Positions 44,315 through 54,820 of a DNA stretch of 64,000 nt are shown in pieces; position 1 is the first letter of the stretch, and every line of letters begins with the position of its first letter. Under the pieces are notes generated by a model. The model was not told the origin of the DNA. It saw only the letters and a program-made list of their open reading frames with translations, and ran no database searches. This DNA is from Guadua angustifolia (Eukaryota > Streptophyta > Magnoliopsida > Poales > Poaceae), in contig JAYEVE010000748.1 of assembly GCA_036346375.1 (NCBI GenBank), forward strand, positions 248,001-312,000. Reading direction: 5' to 3'. A program made the translations under genes and the position numbers.

Positions 44315-47300
44315 TAGGGGTGAAAACAGACGGAAGCGGTCGGTAAATAGCTATTCGCTTCCGTTTCCATATTTTATACCGTAATGGTAACGAAATCGAA
44401 ACCCCGAAACGAAATGGAAACGGTAGTGACGGAAACGGTTAAACGAACGGATCGGATATTAAAACGAAGCGTAAAATTCCACAAAGACGTGGTACATGAT
44501 CTATCAAAAGTTCCAAACATACCAACTTTAAATGGTATTTTAGTTACACTTACACAGAACATCTTAATAGCATTAACCAACATTGAGCATTGTATGAACA
44601 AAGACATGTGAACATTGTTTAGCTCAAAACCAACGAACACATCATACTATAATAACAAACATAAATAGTTCCACATCATAATATAATAACAAACACATAT
44701 AGTTTCACATCATAACATAATTAATAGCAAGCACATAGTTTCCCATCACAACATAATAGCAAACAGATATAGTTCAAGTGTTCAACATCACAACATAATA
44801 GCAAACACATAGTCCATTATATTCTAAGCTATTTATCGCAATATCAGTCCATCATGTTTTCCTCCATATCAGCACCATCGACATCCTCTTGCTCATCCAA
44901 CTACAAAGGCAAGCATGAAACAACATTAATCTTCTTGAGAAGACAAATAGAAGCACACTAAACTAAAATTTTACTTGATTTGCACAATATGGTTTCAAAG
45001 TTAGATAAGAAAAGGCAAACCGTTTCTATGGAGCTTGCAAAATGTCTTTCAAGGATATCCACATCCATCTCAGTCATGATAGATGCAATGGTACCACCTG
45101 AATGATTAGTAAAACCTGATTAGACTTAAATATTTTCACATGATGAACAAACTATTGATGTAAACTAAAATATTACCTTTTGATGCTACGGTCCAATCTT
45201 TAATACAAATTAAAGATTGCACAATCTCAGGATCTAGACAGCTGCGAAATGGGTCAACAACCCGTCCACCGGCACTGAATGCGGATTCTGAAGCAACCGT
45301 TGATACTTGAATAGATAGCACATCACGAGCAAGCTTGGAGAGAATAGGGAACTCAACTTGCTTAACCTTCCACCATAATAAGACATCAAATTCTTGTCTT
45401 TTATAGATGCTAAAGGTTGCTCCAAGTACATTTCCAACTCATTTTTGTAACATGATCGATTGGTGATGCTATGCAAGAACTTGTCAAGATCATCATCCTC
45501 ATCAATATCAAGTTGAGAACCCACTTGGTGCACATTTGTAGCACTACTGCACTATCTTCTTTGAAGTAGAGACATAAACTTGGAACAACTCATAAACAAC
45601 TTTAGTAAAATTATCAATCTCTTGCATAGAAGTGGCAGGTAAATCTTTGGTGCATAATACTCCACTACATTTCTCTTGTATCTAGGATCAAAAAAGCATG
45701 CTACTGACAAGTGCCATGTTGGATTTTTCCCAATACTTATCATATTTAATTCTCATCGAATGTGCCATAGTTGTAATTATCGGGTCAAAGTTGCAACACC
45801 ATTCTCGCAATTGCAATCTTAATTTGACAAAACTTTCTAAAAATAGATTCGCAGCTGGATATTTAGTGCCGAGAGAACAGCTCAAGAGCATCATAAAAAG
45901 CTTCAAGCATGCAGATATCGATGTTGCCATAGCCCAATTCATGGAAGTTGGAGCACATTTCTTATATTTACTTGAATTCAAGAAAAGCCTACCAAAAGCA
46001 TCTTTATAGTAAATTGCACTCTTCAAAGATAAGATATGTGGAGTTCCATCTTGTAGGAACATCCAAAGAGAGACCCTTGTCACATCTAAGTCACACTCAA
46101 GCACATTTCTTAAACTCTTCATATTGCAAAGGAGAGTTCTTCACAATTGCAATCAGATTTCTAATATTTGCAATGGCTGGTGCAATCGTTTTTAAACCAT
46201 CTTGGGCAACCAAGTTCAAAATATGATTCAAACATCTCACATGGAAAAAGATGCCATCGCAGATTAATGGAGATATCTTATTGAGTTTACTTACTATCCC
46301 CTGAACACATTTATCATTTGTTGAAGCATTGTCCAAAGTAAGTGCAAGCAATCTCCTATCAAGATTCCAATCCACTATGCTATCATAAAATGCTAAGCAC
46401 AAATTTTTTCCTAATGATGTCCTTCTACATGCATGAACTTGATAATCCTTTTTGCATACACCAACCTGTCATCTATCCAATGTCTGTGATGCACATGTAG
46501 CCTTTGTTTTGATTAGATGTCCACATATCCATGGTTGTACTAAGCGACATTCAAGTGTTTTAAAGTACTCATACGCTTTTTTCTTTTCCTCCACAAACAT
46601 ATTCAATATATCTTTCCTCACAAGAATGCGACTTTTAATTGGAAAAGTAGGATGCAAACACTTGATAAAGTCCACAAAGTACTCATGCTCAACAATATTG
46701 AAGGGATATTCATGCATGATAATTGCGAGGTAAAATTTTTTCAAACTGACCGCCTCATCATACCTATAAGTCTCAATAGATGCTTGTGTTTCGTCGCCCT
46801 CACTCTTCTTCAAGTTGATTGTTTGCTGCCCGGTCAAGATAAAATGCTTATGTTTCAAGTGACTTTTGAAACCCGATGTTCCTCTACTGTTCTCACACCG
46901 ACCTTTGTAGCAACATCCGGTCTTGTTGCACTTAGCCCATAGCTATACAACATTGTTGCCCTTGTCATCTTTTGAATTAACCTCATACTTGGTGAAGTGC
47001 ACCCACACATCAGAGGTGGTTTTCTTAGCTTTCTTTCCAGGAGGTGGCTTGCACTCAGTTTCATCAGTTAAATCCACACTTGCACTTGGAGTAGCAGCTG
47101 CAACATTTGGATTTGGAGTAGCACCGGGAGGCTCCAAAGAATGTAGTGACTCACGAGCAAAGCGAGGATGTCGGCGCTTGCACTTGCAATCGCTGCTCAT
47201 ACTTGCAAAGATTGTCCATGGTGCCAAAGATGTATAGCATCGCCAAAGATCTTCTAGTTATAGACCGACAACAGAACTAGCACAAAAAAGGTGGCTCATC

Positions 47301-48461
47301 GTAAATGAAAATTTCTTCTTCATCACAAGATCACGTTGGATTAAGTAAAAGGATTACACATGAAGCTTCCAGCTATAATATAATACAGCAAAATATAAAT
47401 TACATGAGGGAGGTACATGCCCGACTGTTGTACAAACATATCAGTATTTAAGTAAACGATGAATTTGCACAACACAGAAGCATTATATAGAGTCGATCCA
47501 TATTGTCACATACTCAAAAGAAATGCTATATATGATCAATCGGTGTTGTCAAATACTCAAAAGAAACATTATATATAATCACTCAAAGATTGATGAATGA
47601 TGATGTATGGATAATATCTAATGCATCCCTCCTGAAAAAATCATAACCACTTGATACTACTCTTGGCATCGGCAAAGCGGCAAGATCCCTAATTTAGGCT
47701 TGTATATTCTTGAACATTTGACAACTACCTAAGCAACAATTGAACTTGAATTATTGGCGGCATCCAACAATTCACACCCATAACCACATTAACCAATCAA
47801 TCATCCCGTCATCCAACAAAAATGGCATCAAGGTAACTTAGGGAAGGCATCAATGCATCATCATTCATCAATGCATCATCATTCATCAACAATTCAACAA
47901 ATCAATCATCCTGTCATCCAACAAATACGATCGATATCATCACCTCGAGCTCCGGCAGAGGTCTTCATGCTGCTCGCACGGTGGGGGCGAAGCACGTGGG
48001 GTCGCCTGGGAAGCACTGCGCAGGGAGGCGCGGTAAGCGTGCAAGTCACCGGTGGGGCGCAGGGAGGCACTTGATGTAAGGCAGCGCAGCAGGGAGGCGC
48101 GGTGGGGGAGCAACGCGTGAAGCTGGGGAAGTAGGGAGGAGGGCTGGGGCCGCCAGGGGAGGCGAGGGGAGGCGCAGGGCGGCGTGGGAGGCGCAGGGGC
48201 GAGGGCCCTGGACGGCTACTGGACCGAGGACGATCGAGATCAGCTAGGGTTCCAAGTAGTATTATTTGGGCCTAATTCGAAATTCGGTTTGAATTACACG
48301 GAATTTCCGTTGCTTTCGTTCCGTCGGAATTAGCTCACCTGCTGCTTCCGCTTCGGAAAAAAAATTCGCTTCGCTTCGCATCAAAAATTCCGCTTCGCTT
48401 CCAAAATGAGCTTCCATTTCCGTTTTCGAACGATCGGAAAATTTCCGTTCGTTTTCACCTA
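44315..48461 (-). mobile_element. hAT transposon
   Basis: Bounded by TAGGGGTGAAAACAGACGG at 44315 and ...CCGTTCGTTTTCACCTA at 48461, an imperfect hAT-type terminal inverted repeat. The 8-bp duplications are ATTGTGAC (44307-44314) and GTTGTGAC (48462-48469), with one mismatch. 4147 bp, with a minus-strand transposase and repeated TTCCGCTTCG motifs near the right end. It is inserted in an exon of CACTA element 4. Confidence 0.92.
45136..47227 (-). pseudogene. hAT transposase (broken)
   Basis: From the N-terminus on the minus strand: a BED-type zinc finger (TSDVWVHFTKYEVNSKDD, then a stop, CNKTGCCYKG and HLKHKHF, about 46830-47030); a helical region (YPFNIVEHEYFVDFIKCLHP); the RNase H-like catalytic part (LTLDNASTNDKCVQGIV, then DGIFFHVRCLNHILNLVAQD, 46195-46350); a DUF4413-like stretch (CFFDPRYKRNVVEYYAPKIY, about 45650-45710); and the C-terminal dimerisation domain (VSTVASESAFSAGGRVVDPF, 45245-45305). 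Stops and frameshifts occur between nearly every block, so the element could move only with a helper. Domain order matches the Ac/RICESLEEPER type. Confidence 0.88.
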
Positions 48462-48469
48462 GTTGTGAC

Positions 48470-49030
48470 TAACCGGGGTAGTGCAAACGGCAAAGGTTAC
48501 CTAGCACGTAGTTAACTCCGCCTATGGTGCCCTCTGTCAGTCAAACCCGAAGTCATCCCATGAACTGCAAGACATATAAATGATATAGTTCCGATTCGGA
48601 AAGAAATGAAATAAGACATGGTTTAGAAAATACAAACCTATCGCCAACAGTGTGATCACAACCTTGTCCTCCTCCGTCTGGCGCGGAGGGGGGGGCAATG
48701 AGATGGCTCCTCCTAAACCCCAAAGGGCTCGGTGAGAACCCTGGTCGATCCCCACCCATTGGGTCCTCATCCCTTGGCCCACATCGGCCTCCCCGATCCT
48801 CATCGATCCCAACTACAACAACAATAATAATGAATGAATAAAGAAGATAATAATCAAATAAATTATGAGAATATAACATTCTAGTTTACCTGCGTCAACA
48901 TCAGCCTCCTGATCCTCATCGATCTCAGCTACAACAACAATAATAATGAATGAATAAAGAAGATAATAATCAAATAAATTAAGAGAATATAATATTCTAG
49001 TTTACCTGTATCAACATCCATGGCAGCAGC
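48470..49030 (-). pseudogene. CACTA element 4 TnpA gene, middle exons
   Basis: Minus-strand exons on the far side of the hAT element. A GATGTTGATACAG exon end (about 49015) is followed by GTAAAC. Then come a 39-bp exon (GAGATCGATGAGGATCAGGA..., bounded by ...GTTGTAG and GTAAAC) and an exon starting TTGGGATCGATGAGGATCGG, which codes GPRDEDPMGGDRPG. The protein is acidic. See the duplication at 48781-49014. Confidence 0.5.
48781..49014 (-). repeat. 117-bp tandem duplication containing a small exon
   Basis: Copy 1 starts at 48781 and copy 2 at 48898. They share GATCCTCATCGATC, ACAACAACAATAATAATGAA, TAAAGAAGATAATAATCAAA and CTAGTTTACCTG with very few changes. Each unit holds a minus-strand splice acceptor, a short exon and a donor. 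Confidence 0.88.
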
Positions 49031-49457
49031 CACTTATTCCTCTGTCGTCTCATCCTACGAAATAATACAAGACAATTATATTTATGTCATATTTATGTTT
49101 TGACATGAAGTACACATCAAAAGCTTAGTTATCTCTCCACTCTACAAAGGAACACTACGACTCTGCAACTCAGGCTCCACTGGACCCAACAAAGCACGCC
49201 GTCTACTTGCGCTTGAAGCACTACCCTGAAACAAGGCCTCCTCGTCGCGCGAACTACTGGACTTCCTCCTACCACTGAGGAATCCCTTCGCCAGCTGCTT
49301 GATCGATCGAGGCATCCTGTTGAAAGAAAAATATCATGTTAGTACAATAACAATAATAATGAACGAATGAACAAAATAATAAACACAAAAAATTACTTGT
49401 CAAAATTCATACCGCAACCAGTGAGATGATTTTCGGAAAGTGGCAATACTGATTAGA

Positions 49458-49900
49458 TGTTATGGGTCGATCGAGGCCACCTATCAGCACTCCACGGCAT
49501 CGTTTCACATGAACGATACCACTGCATCAGTGAGCAAATGCCCCCATTGCTTAGAAAATAAGAAATCAAGGATTAGGTTAGATTAGTTACTATAGATAAG
49601 ATTAGTTACTATAGATAAGAAGATTAGGTTAGATTAGTTACTATAGATAAGATTAGTTACTATAGATAAGAATATTGCTTTCTTAGGCTCCAAGTTAGCC
49701 ATCCTATAAAAGGGATGTCATGTATCACTTTATTCATCCAAGCAATGAGTAAACCAAGTCTCTAGCAGATCAAAGTACGCCATCGATAACTAGCCGGTGG
49801 CTCAAAATGCATACCAAGGCGCTTAGTTTCGACAACACTCTGTTTCGCCACGTTAAGGGCCCTATCTCATCCCCGCTATGCAGCGGATCGAGCACGAATA
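49458..49900 (+). repeat. TRIM 5' LTR
   Basis: Carries four copies of the TTAGATTAGTTACTATAGATAAG-type motif, where the 3' LTR has two, which largely explains its greater length. Confidence 0.9.
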
Positions 49901-50003
49901 ATTTGGTATCGAGCCGACGATCCTCCTAAGGCCCAACGCTCATCTCGTCGCGAATCTTCCAAACTTCAACCTTGAGGACAAGGTTGATTCGCATGAGGGA
50001 TAA

Positions 50004-50384
50004 TGTTATGGGTCGATCGAGCCCACGAACAGTAGCCACGGTACTGTTCACGTGAAACGATACCACGCAATCAGAAAGCGCGCCCGCATTGCTTAGAAAA
50101 TAAGAAATCAAAGATTAGGTTAGATTAGTTACTATAGATAAGATTAGTTACTATAGATAAGAATATTGCTTTCTTAGGCTCCAAGTTAGCCATCCTATAA
50201 AAGGGATGTCATGTATCACTTTATTCATCGAAGCAATGAGTAAACCAAGTCTCTAGCAGATCAAAGCGCCGCCATCGATAATCGCCGGTGGTTCTGACAG
50301 CCAAGGCGCTAGCTTCGACAATGCTCGTTTACCACGTTAAGGGCCCTATCTCATCCCCGCTATGCAGCGGATCGAGCACGAACA
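50004..50384 (+). repeat. TRIM 3' LTR
   Basis: Matches the 5' LTR through GCTTAGAAAATAAGAAATCA, ATCCTATAAAAGGGATGTCA and the CTATGCAGCGGATCGAGCAC end. CCTATAAAAGG is a likely TATA box. Confidence 0.9.
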
Positions 50385-50389
50385 TTAGA

Positions 50390-51594
50390 CAAGCATAAAA
50401 ATGGTGATGATCAGTAATAGCGACTATTCAGATAACTCATTAGTCAATTCACTTTTGCTTCTTCAACTGAAAGATTTGACATAAATAGCATATATCCATT
50501 AACCGATTGTTGTGCATTGACTTCACTAGCACCCAGAATTATTTACACCCATAACAACAATCTTCAACCAATCAAAGACAAAACCACATCACCAAAAGCA
50601 CATCCCAAAACCTCATCACAGCACCAGAATTCTCTTAACTTCTGAACACCAGAAACCTCTCCTCTTCACAACACATTCACAGCCGAAACTAATCTTTTAA
50701 ACATCACATTGATATTTTCTAGCACAAGCACAATGAAACAAGCACTTAACTGGCAAATCCCGGATAACCAGATATGTGGTTAGAACGAATTAATGACTCT
50801 TGAATGCCTTATGACAGTTATTACTTAGTCCTTATATGACAGCCTATATGTCTTGTGTGAAGGGCCTCGGAATCATAATCACCGAGAAGGATCTAGGTAT
50901 ATCAGTATCAATGTAAGCTATTCCCAAAACTTGCTTTCTTAATTTGGCAAAAAATCCTATTCCACCAGAAGTGCACCTAAATTTTTTCGACCAAAGTTTT
51001 GATCCGAATATATACTGAAATAGTTAACGCCATCGAACAAATTACTGTAATCAAAAGAAATCAGTGTCACCTCTTTTGACTTGCGTATGCATAACACAAA
51101 ACTGATACTTGTTACAACACGAGTATGATAACCTCCGCATGCAACTTCCTCTGAAAATGGTATGTCTTCAACCACTATCATAGAAATCCCCATATATGAT
51201 GTCCCACCACTTCCATTAACACATACCAGTGATTCTAAACTATCAGCGATACTAGTGATACTAATTCTAGAAACAAAAGGAGCAACCGTTACATACTCAA
51301 GCGGCGGACTGGCAGTGGTCGGGCCGAGGCGCGGCGAGGGTGGCAGCGGTCCGACGAGGGTAGCGGCGCTGTGGGGCAGGGTGCTGGGAAAGGCGGCGGC
51401 GGCGCTGGTCGGGCGGGTAGGCGGCACTGGGCGGGCTGGGCGGGCCGCGGCGCGGTAGGGGGCGCGGCACTGCTGGGCGGGCGGCGCGGTGTGTGGCGGG
51501 CGGGCGTAAAGGAAGCGGGCGGGCAAGAGGAGCGATTAGGCGCGGCGAAATAAATCGGCGCAGAGCGATTGGGCGCGGGCGATTTATGCATGTT
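50390..51594 (-). other. 5' part of CACTA element 4
   Basis: A minus-strand frame (50957-51526) reads Pro/Ala/Arg-rich sequence, then SLESLVCVNGSGGTSYMG. I recognise no domain. The GC-rich 51290-51590 part would be the first exon or leader of the TnpA gene. 50390-50950 shows nothing recognisable. Confidence 0.35.
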
Positions 51595-51790
51595 AATTAA
51601 CGTCGGCTAAATGGTTGAGGCCGACGTTAATTATCTAATTACCATCGGCTATTTAGGGCCGACGTTAATTAAGGTTTAATTAACGTCGGTCCAAGAATAA
51701 ACCGACGTTAATTAATTAATTACCGTCGGCATAGTCTTCAACCGACGTTAATTGAAATAGCCGACGTTAATTTCCCTGTTTCCTGTAGTG
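51595..51790. repeat. CACTA element 4 right terminal and subterminal repeats
   Basis: Inverted pairs AATTAACGTCGGC/GCCGACGTTAATT with loops, four pairs plus a single, ending in GCCGACGTTAATTTCCCTG and TTTCCTGTAGTG. Confidence 0.85.
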
Positions 51791-52753
51791 AGGGCAAGAG
51801 GAATCACCTCTAATCATGTGAATTTCATGTCAATTTGTTTGTCTGAAATCATCAAAATACTAGATTCAATATATTCTCGATTTGCTTTCTTGAATTTGGA
51901 GTTTTTAAGTTACTGAATAACCTGCAAATGATGATATGATCCGATCTCGTTATTTTCAATTACGATATGACTTGATCTTCAACATTCATCAGACTATTCA
52001 TTAAGTAGACTCCATTCCTTCACGAGCGTTGGATTTTTTTAGCTCATATGAAATACATGGATACTAAGCTAATTGATGCAATTAATCACTAGGTAATAGG
52101 AATGCAGAGCTTGCTTTTATTTTAATATCACATCATATATTTTAATAATCAAAGTGGAGGGAAGAAAGAAAAAGAGGGTATGGGTACTATTGTCTGTAAA
52201 CCAAGCAAAAAGGAGAAGCTTTTGTTGCATGTGCTTCAACTGAGGTGTCAACTTTCCATTTGGCAGCAACGCAATCAATTTGTGTCTGCATGACGAAAGA
52301 AAGTTTCTCCAGCCAGTGAGTATATCAGTTAGGATCACGCCTATTGAATTAAGTAATACCTGTCTACATCCATTTATTCCATGGAAATGATGTTGGTAAT
52401 AGGAAATAAAAAGTTGGTGGAACACTGGAACACCAAAAGAAAAGGATATACTTAGCATAAGAGCAAGTATTGCAGGCCCTGATAAACAAGTACATCCAGT
52501 CCTAACGGCTACAATTGTTCCTAATATGGACTATGTATGGATGGGTTTGGGTTAAACCTCTTATTCTTAGACAAAGTGGATTCAAAACCATCTTTCCTTT
52601 CTAGGATAACTTGTATCAATGCGCTTTCAGATTATTAGCCATGTCTGATGTGATATCATTAGAATTAGTACGGTGATAATGTTAAAAAAGTAAGCGTAGT
52701 ATTCAATATTTCACAATATTTCAGTGTTGTAGCTAAATTTGTTTAACTTACAG
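51791..52753. other. Unassigned sequence upstream of the RING pseudogene
   Basis: AT-rich. It may hold the preceding intron of the RING gene fragment, as the boundary TTTAACTTACAG at 52753 is a good splice acceptor. No upstream exon was recognised. Confidence 0.4.
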
Positions 52754-53304
52754 AGTGAGCGGCTGAGGCAGTCTATTGATCTGGAGAAAGTTCAGGCAAA
52801 GCAATTTGAAGCGCTGGCCTCTGTTGAGGACAAGATATACTCCGAAAAATACGGGATAAAGAGGCAGAAGTGGAGAACATTAACAAAAGGAACTCTGTCT
52901 GAACTTGGGGACCAAATTAAACAGTTGGCAGCGGAAGTTGGTGCATGGCAGCAAAGGGCCAAGTACAATGAGAGCATGATCAACGCACTCAAGTACAACT
53001 TGGGACAGGTATGTGCTCGTCAGAGCAAGCATTTCAAAGAAGGTTGTGGTGATAGCGAGGTTGATGACACAGCATCCTGTCGCAATGGTGGGGCCGTCAA
53101 TTTGCAACTGATGTCAACGGAGAACAGCCACACCAAGGATTCTACGGCTTGCAGGGTCTGCAAATCAAGTGAGGCCGGCATGCATGCTCTTGTTGCCTTG
53201 TCGGCATCTCTGCCTATGCAAAGGCCAAAGAGTGCGAAAGTAAGTTGAGCTTCTGCCCTCTGTGCCAGTCCTCGAAGATACTTGGCATGGAGATATACAT
53301 GTAG
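52754..53304 (+). pseudogene. SBP/BOI-type RING E3 ubiquitin ligase, 3' exon fragment
   Basis: The only host-gene-like sequence in the window. It resembles the S-ribonuclease-binding-protein/BOI family of E3 ubiquitin ligases: SERLRQSIDLEKVQAKQFEA, QIKQLAAEVGAWQQRAKYNE and SMINALKYNLGQVCA form the coiled-coil region, and CRVCKSSEA begins the C-terminal RING. The RING continues in other frames as CMLLLPCRHLCLC and then ECESKLSFCPLCQSSKILGM, ending at a stop at 53302. Two indels (near 53168 and 53222) therefore break the RING. Two others (near 52842 and 52910) shift and restore the frame, replacing about 22 residues. It starts at a splice acceptor, so it is not a processed copy. It may have been captured by the Helitron to its right. 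Confidence 0.75.
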
Positions 53305-54370
53305 AATAGAATTTATGTACCACTTGAGTATCTTTCGACATATACTGCTGTGTTTATACATCAATCTATTGTCAACTGTAGCACCTATGGATCGCTACGA
53401 GATGTCACTAGATCGAAAAGACTACCATTTATGGTAGATTTACTGCAGCTAATTTCTAATTAGAAGTGCATGCTAATTTCGACTTTGGATTATAATTTCT
53501 TTAGAATCGTTTATGGTGTAGCAAATTGTTAACTAGGGCATAATTTTGAGTAAAATACGTGAGGTCGCGTGCTTAATTTTCACCCAGCAGGGTTTAAGGG
53601 GATCGTATTGTCTAGCTGCCTGTGCTTATAATTCTCCTTTATCGGCTCATCGCTTGCTGGAAGTCTTAACTAAGAATACAATACCAGCAAACAATGTTAT
53701 CTTACGTGGTGGAACCTTTCTTCGTGACAGTACATCCGAGAGTGATTTGCGCACAGAGCTTAAAACACTATCATAATAATATAATTACATACACTCTTAT
53801 CAAGTTGCAATTGTTCGTGAAATATTTTTTCCTGTGAGCATTAGACTTTTCTTTTTTGAGGGGAGAGAACCATTATTCTGTTCGAAAGGACAAAAGTCCT
53901 TCGTTTTTTTCACATGTAAATATGAGTCAGAACTCAAAAGTGCCAGTTCTCAATCAAGAGCTGTTACAACTTTCAAATGGTTCTGCAAGATAGCTGTAGA
54001 TGTGCTTTTATACACTAGATTTCTTTTAAAAGCTGCGTGATGTAAAGCAGCCTCGATTATATTGTTTTCAGTCGGATATTGTTTTTATCTAGACTCGCTT
54101 TTCTATGAAAGTTCTCGTATAATTGTAGCTTCTTTTGTGTTTTGCTTTAGGTAGAGTGGACATGAAAGTGCAACGCAGCAGCAACCTATGGTTATTAGTA
54201 TGCAAAAAAAAAAAGTAATCTGCACCGTATATTCCAAACTAGACACGTTCCACACTGCGCCACACTGCGCCGACTGTTGCAATCCAAGCAAAAAAATCAC
54301 ATAAGTTTTAGAGGACTAATAGGGGAAAATGGATAAATATATAATTTCAAAAAGTTTCAAGCAAAATGTC
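53305..54370. other. Unassigned sequence
   Basis: AT-rich with scattered short frames; nothing recognised. A TTTCAAATGGTTCTGC-type stretch and an A-run at 54207 are present. Confidence 0.3.
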
Positions 54371-54384
54371 TGAAAAAACGACAC

Positions 54385-54820
54385 GGTAAAAAATAAATTC
54401 CGAAAGCTTCGAAAGATCCATGCAAAAATTGGAGCGCCTCTCTATAACGACGTGCTAAAAATAAATTCCAAAAGCTCCGAAAGATCCATGCAAAAATTAG
54501 AGTACCTCCCTGCACGAAACTATGTGCTAAAAATAATCTTCGAAAGCTTCGGAGGGTTTGCGCAAACATTTGAGTGCCTTTCCGTAAAAAATAGGGCTAA
54601 AAAAATAAACGAAAGAAACCTCGGTGTCTTCTAGGGAAAAAATTAGACTCTAAATCGAAATGTCTTTTTCGCGAAAAATAGCCGGAATGATCCAAACGTC
54701 ACTAACATTTGAGTGCTTTTCCGTAAAAAATGGGGCATCAAAAAACAAACAAAGAAACCTCAGGGTCTTCTGTCCTTTTCGTGAAAAATAGTTAGAATAA
54801 TCTAAACATCACTACGTTTT
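54385..54820 (+). repeat. Imperfect repeats upstream of the Helitron helicase
   Basis: Three units of about 70 bp begin AAAATAAATTCCGAAAGCTT, AAAATAAATTCCAAAAGCTC and AAAATAATCTTCGAAAGCTT. Then two units of about 140 bp each contain CTTTTCCGTAAAAAATGGGG-type, GAAACCTC-GGTCTTCT and CGTGAAAAATAG sequence. Confidence 0.65.

Larger units (their letters stand above)
49458..50384 (+). mobile_element. TRIM (terminal-repeat retrotransposon in miniature)
   Basis: Two LTRs (49458-49900, 443 bp; 50004-50384, 381 bp) enclose only 103 bp. Perfect 5-bp duplications TTAGA flank it (49453-49457 and 50385-50389). The internal part has a tRNA-Met-type primer site (TTTGGTATCGAGCC, about 49901-49914) and a purine-rich tract (GCATGAGGGATAA) before the second LTR. 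No coding capacity. LTRs begin TGTTATGGGTCGATCGAG and end GCACGAACA (GCACGAATA in copy 1). It is inserted in an intron or noncoding part of CACTA element 4. Confidence 0.95.
41876..51790 (-). mobile_element. CACTA element 4 (host of hAT and TRIM insertions)
   Basis: The right end reads CCCTGTTTCCTGTAGTG at 51790, so on the minus strand it starts CACTACAGGAAACAGGG. Both ends carry inverted AATTAACGTCGGC motifs (41905-42025 and 51595-51780). The left end is eroded (CAGTAATCACAGGATTACTA at 41876) and no 3-bp target duplication could be confirmed. Inside is a TnpA-like gene on the minus strand. About 5.1 kb of the 9.9 kb are later insertions. Confidence 0.75.

Noticed and set aside
47850..47930. 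CATCATTCATCAATG repeats as a CRISPR-like array
   Set aside because: Only a short simple repeat in the noncoding end of the hAT element, in a plant genome; no spacer pattern.
51289..51591. Gly/Arg or Pro/Ala-rich frames on both strands
   Set aside because: GC-rich low complexity in the CACTA leader; both strands are open, with no domain.
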